This document shows positions 21,661-32,121 of a DNA stretch of 64,000 bases, piece after piece; the stretch's first letter is position 1, and each line of letters opens with the position of its first letter. The stretch is from contig JACMNB010000051.1 in the NCBI GenBank assembly GCA_014378845.1, positions 43,685-107,684 of the forward strand. The letters are read 5' to 3'. The notes beneath the pieces were generated by a model, which was not told the origin of the DNA, searched no databases, and was given only the letters and a program-made list of their open reading frames with translations. The DNA comes from Methylotenera sp. (GTDB lineage Bacteria; Pseudomonadota; Gammaproteobacteria; Burkholderiales; Methylophilaceae). The position numbers and the translations under genes are program-made.

Positions 21661-23007
21661 TTAAGACTTGCCTTTTTTAACTGCATGCTTCTTATCCAGC
21701 TCACGCAAATGCGCTAATTTTTCCGTAATTTTACCTTCTAAGCCGCGCGGTGTGGGCATATAAAACTGTGGTGCCTTATCTTTTCCAGTTTTTTTATCAT
21801 AGAATTCATCGGGAAAATAATCCACATTGGTTGCATAAGCCTCGGGTTCGTTATGGGCATAACGGTAATCTTTGCCATAGTCTAGCGACTTCATCAGCTT
21901 AGTCGGCGCATTACGCAAGTGTAGCGGCACAGGATGAGATTTGTGATTCGCCACAAAGGTTTTGGCTTGATTATACGCGTTGTAAGCCGCATTGCTTTTG
22001 GGCGCGACGGCTAAGTAAAGCACTGCGTTACTCAGCGCTAATTCGCCTTCTGGAGAGCCTAGACGCTCGTAAATTTGGCAGGCTTCTAAGCACATGCCTT
22101 GCGCACGCGGGTCAGCTAGGCCTATATCTTCAATCGCCATGCGCACTATGCGGCGACCTAAATATAGCGGATCTGCGCCGCCATCGATCATGCGTAAAAA
22201 CCAATACAAAGCAGCATCTGGATTGCTGCCGCGCACCGATTTATGTAGCGCCGAAATTTGATCATAAAATGCCTCGCCGCCTTTATCAAAGCGGCGCAAC
22301 TTGCTCGCCATCGTGGTTTGTAAAAAGGCTTCGTCTATATTTTCAACACTAGCGCTGGAAGCCGCATGGAATAAGGACTCTGCGAAATTGAGTAAACGGC
22401 GCGCATCGCCATCGGCGTAGCCTAGAATTTGCTCTTTTACTGCATCGCTAAAGTTGACATTTTCAGCCACTAGTAAACGTGCCCGCTCTAACAGCAGCGC
22501 GAGCTCTGGCTCAGATAGCGCATTTAACACAAATACTTGTGCGCGGCTGAGTAGCGCGCTATTCACTTCAAACGAGGGGTTTTCTGTGGTCGCGCCAATA
22601 AAGGTAATCAGCCCGCTTTCTACAAATGGCAGAAACGCGTCTTGTTGACCTTTGTTAAAACGATGCACTTCATCTACAAACAAAATCGTTTTGCGACCAT
22701 GTTGCTGCAAAGTTAACTCAGCGCGTTCAACCGCATCGCGAATATCTTTAATGCCACTTAGTACGGCAGAAACCGCAATAAACTCGGCATCAGCCGTGTT
22801 GGCAATTAACCTCGCTAGGGTAGTTTTACCCACGCCTGGTGGACCCCACAGAATCATCGATGGCAACTTACCTGATTGGAATGCTAAACGTAATGGTTTA
22901 TTTTCGCCCAGCAAATGGGTTTGGCCAACCACTTCATCGAGCGTTTTGGGACGAAGTTGTTCGGCGAGCGGGGCTTGCGGTGCGGTAGTTTGAAATAAGC
23001 TATTCAC
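21661..23007 (-). CDS. rarA: Replication-associated recombination protein A (MgsA/RarA AAA+ ATPase)
   Basis: Clamp-loader-like AAA+ ATPase that acts at stalled replication forks. Visible: LAEQLRPKTLDEVVGQTHLL, Walker A GPPGVGKTTLARLIA (about 55), Walker B LFVDEVHRFNKGQQDAFLP, sensor region GATTENPSFEVNSALLSRAQ, and the C-terminal tetramerisation domain (SDPDAALYWFLRMIDGG-like, RRIVRMAIEDIGLADP). 448 residues, as expected. The start is GTG (MNSLFQTT). In many betaproteobacteria it directly follows lolA; here the Slam-like gene intervenes. Confidence 0.97.
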   Translation of the reverse strand: MNSLFQTTAPQAPLAEQLRPKTLDEVVGQTHLLGENKPLRLAFQSGKLPSMILWGPPGVGKTTLARLIANTADAEFIAVSAVLSGIKDIRDAVERAELTLQQHGRKTILFVDEVHRFNKGQQDAFLPFVESGLITFIGATTENPSFEVNSALLSRAQVFVLNALSEPELALLLERARLLVAENVNFSDAVKEQILGYADGDARRLLNFAESLFHAASSASVENIDEAFLQTTMASKLRRFDKGGEAFYDQISALHKSVRGSNPDAALYWFLRMIDGGADPLYLGRRIVRMAIEDIGLADPRAQGMCLEACQIYERLGSPEGELALSNAVLYLAVAPKSNAAYNAYNQAKTFVANHKSHPVPLHLRNAPTKLMKSLDYGKDYRYAHNEPEAYATNVDYFPDEFYDKKTGKDKAPQFYMPTPRGLEGKITEKLAHLRELDKKHAVKKGKS

Positions 23008-23039
23008 GATAGCTAATTATACCGTGACTTAAATTAAAA

Positions 23040-23140
23040 GCTAATTAGGTTAAAGCGACTTAAACTTAACGCGTTTAGGTTAAAGCGACTTAAATTTAAC
23101 AGACTTAGGTTAAAGTGATTTGGGTTAAAAAAACTAGGCT
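23040..23140. repeat. Degenerate ~30-bp direct repeats upstream of rarA
   Basis: TTAGGTTAAAGCGACTTAAA followed by TTAAC-like bases occurs twice almost intact, once with more changes (TTAGGTTAAAGTGATTTGGG), and perhaps as a fourth fragment. Function unknown; it looks like decaying slippage duplication in AT-rich DNA. Confidence 0.7.
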
Positions 23141-23150
23141 AAATAGCAAC

Positions 23151-23264
23151 TTACCAACTAAAATCTTTACCTACGCTAATCGATACAACGGTGCGTTCGT
23201 AACTATTTAAATCAATATTAGAGTCGTTTTTACTGTAACTGATTTGCGGTTTAACAGACCATTA
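23151..23264 (-). pseudogene. In-frame continuation of the Slam-like gene beyond a TAA stop (lost C-terminal beta-strands)
   Basis: Directly after the TAA at 23264-23262 the same frame stays open for 36 codons (WSVKPQISYSKNDSNIDLNS ... SVGKDFSW) and then ends in TAA. The end SVGKDFSW fits the outer-membrane beta-signal pattern (polar-x-Gly-x-x-aromatic-x-aromatic), and the ISYSKNDSNI stretch is typical of the last strands of Slam-type barrels. This strongly suggests the TAA is a recent nonsense mutation or a sequencing error. Confidence 0.8.
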
Positions 23265-24569
23265 TTGAATTGGAAAATAAGTGATGCCAAAAGAGGCGGC
23301 GTATTGACGATCTTTACGTTTCATTAAAAAATTAGTATCGTTTTCGTCATTATCACGTAGTTCAACACCCATTGCGGCTTCCAGCTGCCATTGACTGGCC
23401 AAACTCACTTGGCTACCCATTCTAAAACCTGCTATATCTTGGCTAAATTCTTGTTTAACGGCATTTCGCGCCTCTTCACGGCCGCCATAAATACTGCCAT
23501 AAATTACAGGTGACCAAACACTTTTAAACACATGCCCTGCATTAAAACCAATCACTTTTCTATCCGCATTACGGTCACTATTGCTTGTGTAATTTAAGTG
23601 CGAATATTGCAAGTAAGCGCCCGCTTGATTATTCGCGTTAATATTGTAAAGATATTGTCCGGTTGCGCCGTAGGCGTGACGAAATCCCTCAGAATCCAAA
23701 TCAAAGTGATTATCTTGTAAAGCAACAGTCAAGTTGTGTTCATTTTGCCTGTATTGCAAGCCAGCATTCAAATCTAGCGTACTGTTGTCAAACGCCGTTT
23801 GATTGCCATTAATACGATTTGTGCCGCTTACGCCGCCAAACATTGCAATATTCTCATTAATAGGCTGACGAAACGAAAGCCCGCCCGCTAAGTTCATAAA
23901 ATGATCAGCTTTTGCTTTGCCACTACTGCCTAAATCAGCTAAACGCCCGCCAAACAATGGCACACCAATGGTTAATAAATCTGGCGCGCTATTGACATTA
24001 GAATCACGGCCCAAGCCGAATTCTAAATAAGCGCCAAAGGTTGTGGTTGTACCTTCAGTTTTTTGGATTGCAGTTAATAGTTTTTCGATTGATTTTTTAG
24101 TTTGCGCGTCAGGATTTTGTGCTAAAACGTTGTTAAATTCTGCTTTTGCGGCATCTTTTTCGCCTAGTAAATAATGCGCTTTTGCCATCTCGGCCCGCGC
24201 ATCTTTGTGGGTTGGATTAACTGCTAACACGCGTTCTAATGCAAATGCACCGCGGGTTAAATTGCCACTCTCCACCGCTGCAACGCCCAATAAATAGTCG
24301 TAATCCACATCGCCAGCGCGATTAGCCTCAAGCGGTTCTAACAATTGAAAAGACGCAGTAAACTCATTTTTCATTAGAAGTGCTGCGGCGTCTTGCAGAG
24401 TTTGTGAGCTTAAACTTTTGTCTAGCTGCATTTTACTTTCTGTCGCATAAGCACTAGAAAATGCCAATGGCGCCGCAATCAAAGCACCTAACAAATAAAT
24501 AGGTAATTTGTTGGCGAATGGCTGTTTATCTAGCAGGCGATTTTTTGTTAAATATTTTTTTGGGTGCAT
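23262..24569 (-). CDS. Slam-like TPR plus outer-membrane beta-barrel protein (DUF560 type), truncated by a stop codon
   Basis: Has a signal peptide (IYLLGALIAAPLAFSSAYA), TPR-like helices (FTASFQLLEPLEAN, ALERVLAVNPTHKDARAEMA, AEFNNVLAQNPDA), then a beta-barrel beginning with FGLGRDSNVNSAPDLL, a signature of surface lipoprotein assembly modifier proteins. In that family the barrel moves lipoproteins to the cell surface; the client here is unknown. The frame ends at TAA after YFPIQ, just before the last strands and beta-signal (see adjoining entry). I chose the ATG at MHPKKYL because the ORF-track start is a TTG lacking a ribosome-binding site. No obvious client lipoprotein gene is adjacent. 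Confidence 0.8.
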   Translation of the reverse strand: MHPKKYLTKNRLLDKQPFANKLPIYLLGALIAAPLAFSSAYATESKMQLDKSLSSQTLQDAAALLMKNEFTASFQLLEPLEANRAGDVDYDYLLGVAAVESGNLTRGAFALERVLAVNPTHKDARAEMAKAHYLLGEKDAAKAEFNNVLAQNPDAQTKKSIEKLLTAIQKTEGTTTTFGAYLEFGLGRDSNVNSAPDLLTIGVPLFGGRLADLGSSGKAKADHFMNLAGGLSFRQPINENIAMFGGVSGTNRINGNQTAFDNSTLDLNAGLQYRQNEHNLTVALQDNHFDLDSEGFRHAYGATGQYLYNINANNQAGAYLQYSHLNYTSNSDRNADRKVIGFNAGHVFKSVWSPVIYGSIYGGREEARNAVKQEFSQDIAGFRMGSQVSLASQWQLEAAMGVELRDNDENDTNFLMKRKDRQYAASFGITYFPIQ

Positions 24570-24746
24570 TTTGTATGCTGTCGAACTTAATAGGTTGAAT
24601 ATAAACAAACTTTATATATTAACAAAGCAAATATGATTCCAAATTAAGAAACAAAGCAGACAAAACGACAAGCAAGACGGCTTAATGGAACGAGTTAAAA
24701 GATATTATTAATAGTATCAATCACTTAAGCGGCTTTACCAGTTTAA

Positions 24747-25370
24747 TCATTCACCCACAATATCAACACCTTTGGGCGGCGTGAATAAAAATGCGGCATC
24801 TTCCAGTACTGGGTTACGCTCAACTGCATCAAACGTAATGTGCGTAATGTGATTAAAACTGTCATACAGTTCCATTTTGCGCAGTTTTTCTTCTTTAAAG
24901 CCCAATAAAACGCGGTCAAAACCGCTGTCTTTGTCTTTTGGCAAAGCTAGCACCCACATTAACCCATCTTTGCGATTAGCATTTTTTAAGGTGAAGCCTT
25001 TATCAACCGCATTGCCACCTGCCAGCATGGCTGCCGGGCTAGAGCCAATAGCTTTACTTAGCGCGCGTACAGTCACTTGCTGCAAATCAGTGTCGTATAA
25101 AAACACATCTTTGCCATCGCTAATTATTTGCTGCTCGTATGGCTTGTTGTAATCCCAGCGGAATTTATTCGGACGCTGTAACTGCATCGTGCCTTCTACT
25201 TCTTGCACTTTTCTACCCTTATTATCGGTAACCATTTGGCTAAATTTTGCGCGCATGGTTTGGGTATTATTAAAAAAATCATGCAGGCTAGAAACACCGT
25301 CAGCAAAGGCGCTTGTTGAAGCGCTAATTACAAATAAAAACAAAAGCTTAACAAACTGGTGTTTAATCAT
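24747..25370 (-). CDS. lolA: Outer-membrane lipoprotein carrier protein LolA
   Basis: Periplasmic chaperone that takes lipoproteins from LolCDE to LolB. The start is [15 protein letters not shown], giving a clean signal peptide ending near TSAFADG; the longer ORF-track start lies inside ftsK. Mature protein about 185 residues, with [36 protein letters not shown] and [20 protein letters not shown], all typical. The ATG overlaps the last bases of ftsK, so translation is probably coupled. Confidence 0.95.
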   Translation of the reverse strand: MIKHQFVKLLFLFVISASTSAFADGVSSLHDFFNNTQTMRAKFSQMVTDNKGRKVQEVEGTMQLQRPNKFRWDYNKPYEQQIISDGKDVFLYDTDLQQVTVRALSKAIGSSPAAMLAGGNAVDKGFTLKNANRKDGLMWVLALPKDKDSGFDRVLLGFKEEKLRKMELYDSFNHITHITFDAVERNPVLEDAAFLFTPPKGVDIVGE

Positions 25371-27720
25371 CTTGAGAGGAACTACCTTTCGCCAATACTT
25401 CTCTATTACCGTTAGTTTGCATGGCAGACACCAAGCCTGCACGCTCCATATCTTCTATCAAGCGGGCGGCGCGATTATAACCAATACGTAGTTGACGTTG
25501 CACCGACGAAATACTGGCGCGACGAGTCTTTAACACGATTGACACCGCTTCGTCATATAGCGGATCTTTTTCGGCGCCGTCATCGCTACTAAATTCACCC
25601 GCTTCAGCGCCTTCTGTTTCATTGGTCAAAATACCGTCAATATAATTCGGCTCACCCATCGCTTTGAGGTGATTCACTACTTGATGCACCTCGTGATCAC
25701 TCACAAAAGCGCCGTGAATGCGTACGGGGTGGCCAGTGCCTGGCGGCATATATAACATATCGCCCTGCCCTAACAACGCTTCAGCGCCCATTTGGTCTAG
25801 TATGGTGCGCGAATCAATTTTGGATGACACTTGAAACGAAATACGCGTTGGCACATTGGCCTTAATTAAGCCTGTAATTACATCGACAGAAGGCCGCTGC
25901 GTGGCCAAAACCAAGTGAATGCCAGAAGCGCGCGCCTTTTGCGCCAAGCGCGCGATTAATTCTTCCACTTTTTTGCCTACCACCATCATCATATCGGCCA
26001 GCTCATCAATCACCACCACAATGAGTGGCATTTCTTCTAATGGCTCTGGCGCATCGGGCGTTAGGCTAAACGGGTGCGGAATTTTTTCGCCTAATTTTGC
26101 AGCCTCGTTAATTTTTTGGTTATAGCCCGCCAAATTGCGCACGCCTAGGCTCGACATCAGTTTATAACGACGCTCCATTTCATTTACACACCAATTAAGC
26201 GCGTTGGCGGCTTGGCGCATATCGGTAACCACAGGTGCCAGCAAATGTGGAATGCCTTCATACACCGACAGCTCCAGCATTTTAGGGTCGATTAAAATCA
26301 TGCGTACTTTAGACGCCTCAGATTTATACAAAAAGCTTAAAATCAGCGCATTAATTGCCACCGATTTGCCCGAGCCCGTCGTGCCCGCCACCAGCACATG
26401 CGGCATTTTGGCTAAATCAGCGACGACAGGCTTGCCTGCAATATCTTTACCCATAGCAATGGCGATGGGCGAATGCATATCGGCATAGACTTGGCTACCC
26501 ATAATTTCAGATAAAAATACAATTTGGCGTTTTGCGTTTGGTATCTCTAAGCCCATGCAACTTTTGCCAGGAATCGTCTCCACCACGCGAATGCTCACAA
26601 CCGATAGGGCTCGCGCTAGATCTCGCGCCAAGTTGGTGATTTGGCTGCCTTTTACGCCGGCCGCAGGTTCAAATTCAAAGCGCGTAATCACAGGGCCAGG
26701 CTGCGCAGAAATGACTTTAACCTCAATGCCAAAATCGATGAGTTTTCGCTCAATCAAGCGCGAGGTAAAATCGAGCGTATCGGCCGATGGCAGCTCGACT
26801 CTGTTATTGGCTTCGTCCAGCAAATGCAGCGGCGGCAACGTTGAATCTAAATCGGTGACAAAAAGTGCGGTTTGCTTTTCTTTTTGCACGCGCTCGCTTT
26901 GTGCAATCTCAACTACGGGCGCTTTAATTTCAACAGGCGCACGGTCTTCAGTTCGTTTACGCTCTGCATCCACAAATTCTTCACGTTTAAGCTCAACAAC
27001 TTTGCCAGCTTTTCTATCATGCCAATCGTAATATTTGTTTTGCGCCCAATGGTAAGCGCTTATTAAGCCCAAACCCAATTTTTCGGTCATCATAATCCAC
27101 GACCAGCCGGTAAATAAGCTAAAGCCAACGGCAAATAATAGTAGTAGTAGCATGGTAGAGCCCGCATAACCAAACATGCCTCTTAAGCCACTATCAACCG
27201 CATTACCTAGCATGCCGCCCGCCCCTAATGGCAACGTGGCTGGCAGTGCGATTAAGTGGCCTGCTTCTAAACTGCTAGATGCAGCTATTAGCAAACTAAA
27301 ACCAACCAGATTAAACACCAAAAACGGCCGTTCAGAAATCGTGCGCTCTAGCTGCAAATACACTAGCCACATGCTATAAAAAGCCAGCACCACCCACCAC
27401 CAAGCCGAAAACCCGAACAAATACAACAACATATCAGACACCCAAGCGCCTACTGAGCCGCCTGCATTGTTAATTGCAGCGTGATCTGATGCGGTGTGCG
27501 ACCAAGAAGGATCTTGTTTGTAATAGGTAAACAAAATAACGGTGAGATATACACCAAGCAGTACTAAACCCAGCCACCATGCCTCGCGCAATAAATGGGC
27601 ATGTTTTTGTTGGTGTTGCAGTTGCTGCGGCGTTTTAGGTGTTTCTACACGGGCATTAACTGCTGCTGATTTTTTATTAAAAAACAAAGTGTTGTTACCC
27701 TTGTAAAATGATTGATTCAA
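25363..27720 (-). CDS. ftsK: DNA translocase FtsK
   Basis: Septum-anchored motor that pumps chromosomes and activates XerCD at dif. Four to five N-terminal membrane helices (about 45-215, e.g. [19 protein letters not shown]), a short linker, then the alpha/beta motor with Walker [19 protein letters not shown] (about 445) and Walker [36 protein letters not shown], and the C-terminal gamma winged helix ([35 protein letters not shown]) that reads KOPS sites. 785 residues, the short-linker form usual in betaproteobacteria. The ORF-track start is TTG; a second in-frame TTG about 10 codons later has AAGGG upstream, so the exact start is open. Confidence 0.97.
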   Translation of the reverse strand: MNQSFYKGNNTLFFNKKSAAVNARVETPKTPQQLQHQQKHAHLLREAWWLGLVLLGVYLTVILFTYYKQDPSWSHTASDHAAINNAGGSVGAWVSDMLLYLFGFSAWWWVVLAFYSMWLVYLQLERTISERPFLVFNLVGFSLLIAASSSLEAGHLIALPATLPLGAGGMLGNAVDSGLRGMFGYAGSTMLLLLLFAVGFSLFTGWSWIMMTEKLGLGLISAYHWAQNKYYDWHDRKAGKVVELKREEFVDAERKRTEDRAPVEIKAPVVEIAQSERVQKEKQTALFVTDLDSTLPPLHLLDEANNRVELPSADTLDFTSRLIERKLIDFGIEVKVISAQPGPVITRFEFEPAAGVKGSQITNLARDLARALSVVSIRVVETIPGKSCMGLEIPNAKRQIVFLSEIMGSQVYADMHSPIAIAMGKDIAGKPVVADLAKMPHVLVAGTTGSGKSVAINALILSFLYKSEASKVRMILIDPKMLELSVYEGIPHLLAPVVTDMRQAANALNWCVNEMERRYKLMSSLGVRNLAGYNQKINEAAKLGEKIPHPFSLTPDAPEPLEEMPLIVVVIDELADMMMVVGKKVEELIARLAQKARASGIHLVLATQRPSVDVITGLIKANVPTRISFQVSSKIDSRTILDQMGAEALLGQGDMLYMPPGTGHPVRIHGAFVSDHEVHQVVNHLKAMGEPNYIDGILTNETEGAEAGEFSSDDGAEKDPLYDEAVSIVLKTRRASISSVQRQLRIGYNRAARLIEDMERAGLVSAMQTNGNREVLAKGSSSQDD

Positions 27721-27826
27721 ATATTTGTTGAAGCGATTATATCAAACCAACTTGCGTAAAGTGTGTCATATTTTTCATTCTAAAATTATAATTGCATTTT
27801 TTTATTAACCATAAAAAGGAATTAAT

Positions 27827-28291
27827 ATGGATATCGGTATTAAAGAACAAGATAGAAAAGCGATTGCAGAAGGTTTGTCTAAATTATTAGCAGACACTTA
27901 TTCACTTTATCTTAAAACGCATTATTTTCATTGGAATGTGACTGGCCCAATGTTTAATACTTTGCACTTAATGTTTGAGGTTCAATATAACGAGCTGTGG
28001 CTAGCGGTAGATTTAGTGGCGGAGCGCATGCGCTCGCTAGATGTGTACGCACCTGGCACTTACAGCCAATTTGCTAAACTTTCATCTATTGCAGAGCCAA
28101 ACGGCGTTCCAAAAGCCAATGACATGATTGCTGAGCTGGTGGCAGGCCATGAGGCTGTTTGCCGCACAGCGCGTAGCGTTTTTCCCGCAACTGAGAAAGC
28201 ATCAGATGAAGCAACTAACGATTTACTGACGCAGCGTTTACAATTGCATGAAAAAACTGCTTGGATGTTGCGTAGTTTATTAGAAAAATAA
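27827..28291 (+). CDS. dps: Dps-family DNA-protection / ferritin-like protein
   Basis: 154-residue four-helix ferritin-like protein that stores iron as a dodecamer and detoxifies peroxide; some members coat DNA. Ferroxidase-site motifs are visible: [17 protein letters not shown] (His/His) and [21 protein letters not shown] (Asp/Glu). A strong AAGGA ribosome-binding site lies 6 bases before the ATG, and a TATAAT at 27787 could be the -10 box. It lies between divergent ftsK and trxB. No long Lys-rich N-terminal tail, so direct DNA binding is uncertain. Confidence 0.93.
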   Translation: MDIGIKEQDRKAIAEGLSKLLADTYSLYLKTHYFHWNVTGPMFNTLHLMFEVQYNELWLAVDLVAERMRSLDVYAPGTYSQFAKLSSIAEPNGVPKANDMIAELVAGHEAVCRTARSVFPATEKASDEATNDLLTQRLQLHEKTAWMLRSLLEK

Positions 28292-28310
28292 ATTAATTTT
28301 TTCGGTTAAA

Positions 28311-28336
28311 CTATCAGCTTGTTATTAAGCTGATAG
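28311..28336 (+). terminator. Hairpin downstream of dps-family gene
   Basis: CTATCAGCTT and AAGCTGATAG form a perfect 10-bp stem with loop GTTATT, 20 bases after the stop. No T run follows, so it may protect the mRNA end rather than terminate. Confidence 0.5.
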
Positions 28337-28388
28337 ATTAGCTTGCCCAATTCATTTTAAAAATCCAATGTTCACGTTCAGAAAGTAG

Positions 28389-29348
<960 letters not shown>

Positions 29349-29353
29349 ACGGA

Positions 29354-29432
29354 TGTAGGAGCGATATTTATATCGCGAAAGTGATGTGGCACAAGATAAG
29401 CAGAGATTCGCGATTTAAAAATCGCTCCTACA
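29354..29432. repeat. GTAGGAGCG-family inverted repeat, copy 1
   Basis: TGTAGGAGCGA on the left and TCGCTCCTACA on the right, with inner ATCGCG / CGCGAT arms. Lies just downstream of trxB, followed at once by a second, different member. Shares its ends with copies at 43355, 45988 and 49896. Confidence 0.85.
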
Positions 29433-29457
29433 AAACCGCTATTTATAGCAGCGCCGT

Positions 29458-29525
29458 ATAGGAGCGGCTTGTATACGCGAAAAATGTTTATTTAAACAAT
29501 TCGGGGCTGCAAGCCCCTCCTACCA
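29458..29525. repeat. GTAGGAGCG-family inverted repeat, copy 2 (GGGGCTGCAAGCCCC end)
   Basis: TATAGGAGCGGCTTG on the left; GGGGCTGCAAGCCCCTCCTA on the right. The right arm is identical to that of the copy at 45988-46065, so this is a subtype of the same family. Confidence 0.8.
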
Positions 29526-29546
29526 AACCAAAGGAAGTTTGCATTA

Positions 29547-30233
29547 GTGGCTAATTCTGACATGGTTAAAACATCAAAAAATAAAAGTGCAGCACTTAAC
29601 GCAATTCCCATCAGCAAAGCGCAAGCCCGCGCCTTAAAAGCCGCCAAAGTACAAGCTTTGTTGCTTGCCCAGCAGCAACTACAAGCGCGTTTATTGGCAG
29701 AAGTAAATGAAAATGAAAGCGAAGAAAATATTTTTTTTGCCGCCGTCAAAAACGCCCGCCCGCTCAATATCGACGTACCTTTTACCGAAAAAACTTACCC
29801 AAAACCTGTCGCCAAACAATTTATTCGCGATGAAAAACAAGCACTTAAAGATTCATTAAGCGATGACTTTTACCCCGCGCACGAGCTAGAAAGCGGCGAA
29901 GAGCTACTTTACTTGCGCACAGGCCAATCGCCAGATGTCTTAAGCAAGCTACGCCGCGGATTTTGGGTGGTGCAGAGTCAAATCGATTTACACGGCTTAA
30001 TTAGCGACGAAGCACGCGAATACGTGGCAGAATTTTTAGGCAGCTGTAAAAAACGCAACATTCGTTGTGTAAGAATCGTGCATGGCAAAGGTCTAGGCTC
30101 ACGCAACCGCGAACCCGTGCTAAAACACAAACTACGCAACTGGTTAATGCAAAAAGATGAAGTCATCGCCTACGCCCAAGCTAAGCCAGAAGATGGAGGT
30201 AGCGGTGCGGTGATTGTGTTGTTAAAGGCTTAA
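29547..30233 (+). CDS. Smr-domain protein
   Basis: 228 residues. The C-terminal Smr domain is clear: QIDLHGLISDEAREYVAEFL (about 150), RCVRIVHGKGLGSRNREPVL and a terminal SGAVIVLLK. In this family the domain is a nicking or structure-specific endonuclease module, and recent work links several members to cleavage of mRNA at collided ribosomes. The N-terminal half is Ala/Lys-rich. It resembles SmrA/YdaL-type small Smr proteins rather than MutS2. The start is GTG, with AAGGAAG upstream. A pair of repeat elements separates it from trxB. Confidence 0.88.
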   Translation: MANSDMVKTSKNKSAALNAIPISKAQARALKAAKVQALLLAQQQLQARLLAEVNENESEENIFFAAVKNARPLNIDVPFTEKTYPKPVAKQFIRDEKQALKDSLSDDFYPAHELESGEELLYLRTGQSPDVLSKLRRGFWVVQSQIDLHGLISDEAREYVAEFLGSCKKRNIRCVRIVHGKGLGSRNREPVLKHKLRNWLMQKDEVIAYAQAKPEDGGSGAVIVLLKA

Positions 30234-30452
30234 CAGAAGCTATCATTCAATAAAACAAAAAATCATTTAAACAATATCACCTGTAAAAATGTTACTTACA
30301 ACAAAAAAAATTAAAAAGACCTACCCGTTTGGGCTATTGACAGCTAATTTGATTAAATTAAACTAATATTGTTAAATACAATATTTTTGCTTATTTAGTT
30401 ATGACAATTTACTAAATGTATTCTTTTTTTAAATGAAAGTGAGTATGTCGAA

Positions 30453-31040
30453 ATGAAAAATTTGATATTTGCAGTGGTTTTATCTTCACTCCCAATCGCT
30501 TCACATGCAACATCTGTATTCGGTGATAATTTTAATACTGACACAATTGGGCTTAACAAAACGACTTTTAACGGCGGTTGGACCATAGCATCTGGAACTG
30601 TTGATCTAATTGGTCCAGGCCTTTTTGACTTATTACCAGGTAACGGCAATTATGTTGACTTAGATGGTAGCTCAGGTTTATCGGGTACCTTCGACAATCA
30701 AATCCCATTAGCCGCCTTAACAAATTACACATTATCGTTTGATTTAGCAGGTAGTCAGCGCGGTGACTCTAATACTGTAAATGTTATATTTGGCACTACT
30801 TCGCAAAGCTATATGTTGGCTAGTTCAGATCCTTTTTCCACTTACATGCTATCTTTTACCACAAATGGTGCAGCCAATTACCAAATATTCTTTAAAAATA
30901 ATGGTGGGGATAATATTGGAGCATTGCTTGATAACGTCAATGTAAGTACAGGGGTATCTGAAGTTCCTATTCCGGCAGCGCTTCCATTAATGGCCTCTGC
31001 ATTAGGTATTTTTGGCCTTTCTCGTAGAAGAAAATCTTAA
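30453..31040 (+). CDS. PEP-CTERM sorting-domain protein, exported
   Basis: 195 residues. N-terminal signal peptide (MKNLIFAVVLSSLPIASHAT), a beta-rich Gly/Asn/Thr mature part, and a C-terminal PEP-CTERM tripartite tail: VPIPAALPLMAS (VPxPA motif), a hydrophobic helix and a basic end RRRKS. Such proteins are recognised by exosortase (EpsH/XrtA) and delivered to the envelope or exopolysaccharide matrix. No exosortase gene lies in the window. The Asn/Asp-rich FDNQIPLAALTNYTLSFDLAG resembles choice-of-anchor or lectin-like folds, but I cannot name the function. It stands alone in AT-rich DNA. Confidence 0.88.
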   Translation: MKNLIFAVVLSSLPIASHATSVFGDNFNTDTIGLNKTTFNGGWTIASGTVDLIGPGLFDLLPGNGNYVDLDGSSGLSGTFDNQIPLAALTNYTLSFDLAGSQRGDSNTVNVIFGTTSQSYMLASSDPFSTYMLSFTTNGAANYQIFFKNNGGDNIGALLDNVNVSTGVSEVPIPAALPLMASALGIFGLSRRRKS

Positions 31041-31232
31041 TTTATTGAACTTTCAGCCATGTAAGGTAAGTATTTTTTATCCACTTTACATTGCTGAAAC
31101 TACTAAATTTAAAATGCATTAGCTACTACTTACCCGCCTTTTGAAATAACATTTTATACGAGTTATTTACTTGCAGAGAAAATAGACAATCGTCTCAATC
31201 TACAATCGAATCATTTAAGCTGTGCTAGCCAA

Positions 31233-31311
31233 GTAGGGTGGGTTCTTGAACCCACGCGGTAGTTGCAAATTTCAACATTGCAACGCGTGGGTCACAAGTG
31301 ACCCACCCTAC
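31233..31311. repeat. GTAGGGTGGGTTCT-family inverted repeat
   Basis: GTAGGGTGGGTTCTTGAACCC on the left and GGGTCACAAGTGACCCACCCTAC on the right; GTTGCAA/TTGCAAC also pair inside, so the ~79-bp unit is palindromic at two scales. Lies between the PEP-CTERM and DUF1348 genes. Confidence 0.9.
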
Positions 31312-31326
31312 AAAATCAATTCAAAA

Positions 31327-31818
31327 TCACAGCCCCAACTCACTCAAATTCGGGTGGTCATCTGGCCTGCGGCCTAGCGGCCAGTGGAATTTACGTTCTG
31401 CTTCTGTAATAGCCAAATCGTTAATGCTGGCATAGCGCAACTCCATTAAGCCATTAGAATCGAACTGCCAGTTCTCGTTGCCGTAAGAGCGAAACCAGTA
31501 GCCTGCATCATCATGCCATTCATACGCAAAGCGCACTGCGATGCGGTTATCGGTATACGCCCATAGTTCTTTAATCAGTCTGTATTCCAGCTCTTTCGCC
31601 CATTTGCGCGTTAAAAACTCGACTATCTGCGCGCGACCTTTGGGGAATTCTGAACGATTACGCCATTGCGAATCTTGAGTATAAACCATTGAAACCCGCT
31701 GCGGGTCGCGGCTGTTCCAGCCATCTTCTGCCATGCGCACTTTTTGATTGGCGGTTTCGCGCGTGAAGGGTGGGATTGGTGGTTTTTGTTCGGCTTTAGT
31801 CATTATTTTTTCACTCAT
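31327..31818 (-). CDS. DUF1348 / SnoaL-like NTF2-fold protein
   Basis: 163 residues matching the DUF1348 type of the nuclear-transport-factor-2 fold: [85 protein letters not shown]. The fold is a cone-shaped pocket seen in dehydratases and isomerases, but the family has no settled reaction. AAGGAG lies about 7 bases before the ATG, fixing the start at MSEKIMTK. Monocistronic, flanked by repeats. Confidence 0.9.
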   Translation of the reverse strand: MSEKIMTKAEQKPPIPPFTRETANQKVRMAEDGWNSRDPQRVSMVYTQDSQWRNRSEFPKGRAQIVEFLTRKWAKELEYRLIKELWAYTDNRIAVRFAYEWHDDAGYWFRSYGNENWQFDSNGLMELRYASINDLAITEAERKFHWPLGRRPDDHPNLSELGL

Positions 31819-31861
31819 GTTTTTCTCCTTACAATTATTTCAATTCGCTTTTTAATTTAAT

Positions 31862-31908
31862 GTCGCCCCTCTCCCCAGCCCTCTCCCGCTTGCGGGCAAG
31901 GGGGTTAA
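31862..31908. repeat. CCCTCTCCC-type GC-rich palindrome, intergenic
   Basis: GCCCCTCTCCCCAGCCCTCT followed by CCCGCTTGCGGGCAAGGGGG. Same style of element as the insertions in mfd and aroA. Confidence 0.7.
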
Positions 31909-31949
31909 GCGCTGCTGCTTGTCATCTATAAAACAGCCTAAATACTACT

Positions 31950-32111
31950 CGTCATTCCAGCGGAGGCTGAAATCCAGGCAGGATACGTGTCAGCCCATGC
32001 AACAATAGTCAAAAAAAATTATATCAAAACCCAGTTTAAGCATTTATGCATTTAAGCTAATCACAGAAAATTGCACCTCAACTGGATTCTTCGCGATGCT
32101 CAGAATGACGG
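31950..32111. repeat. MITE-like element, CGTCATTCCAGCGGAGG left end, chimeric right end
   Basis: The left arm CGTCATTCCAGCGGAGGCTG and the inner right sequence (TCACAGAAAATTGCACCTCA then ACTGGATTC) match the element at 44794-44982. The outer right end (TTCTTCGCGATGCTCAGAATGACGG) instead matches the element at 34069-34146. It fills most of the 303-bp gap upstream of the ABC transporter's 3' end; I see nothing else there. Confidence 0.75.
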
Positions 32112-32121
32112 TTGAGGATTA

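Noticed and set aside
30337-30369. TTGACA and TAATAT upstream of the PEP-CTERM gene as a promoter
   Set aside because: The spacing is 21 bases, too long for a normal sigma-70 promoter.
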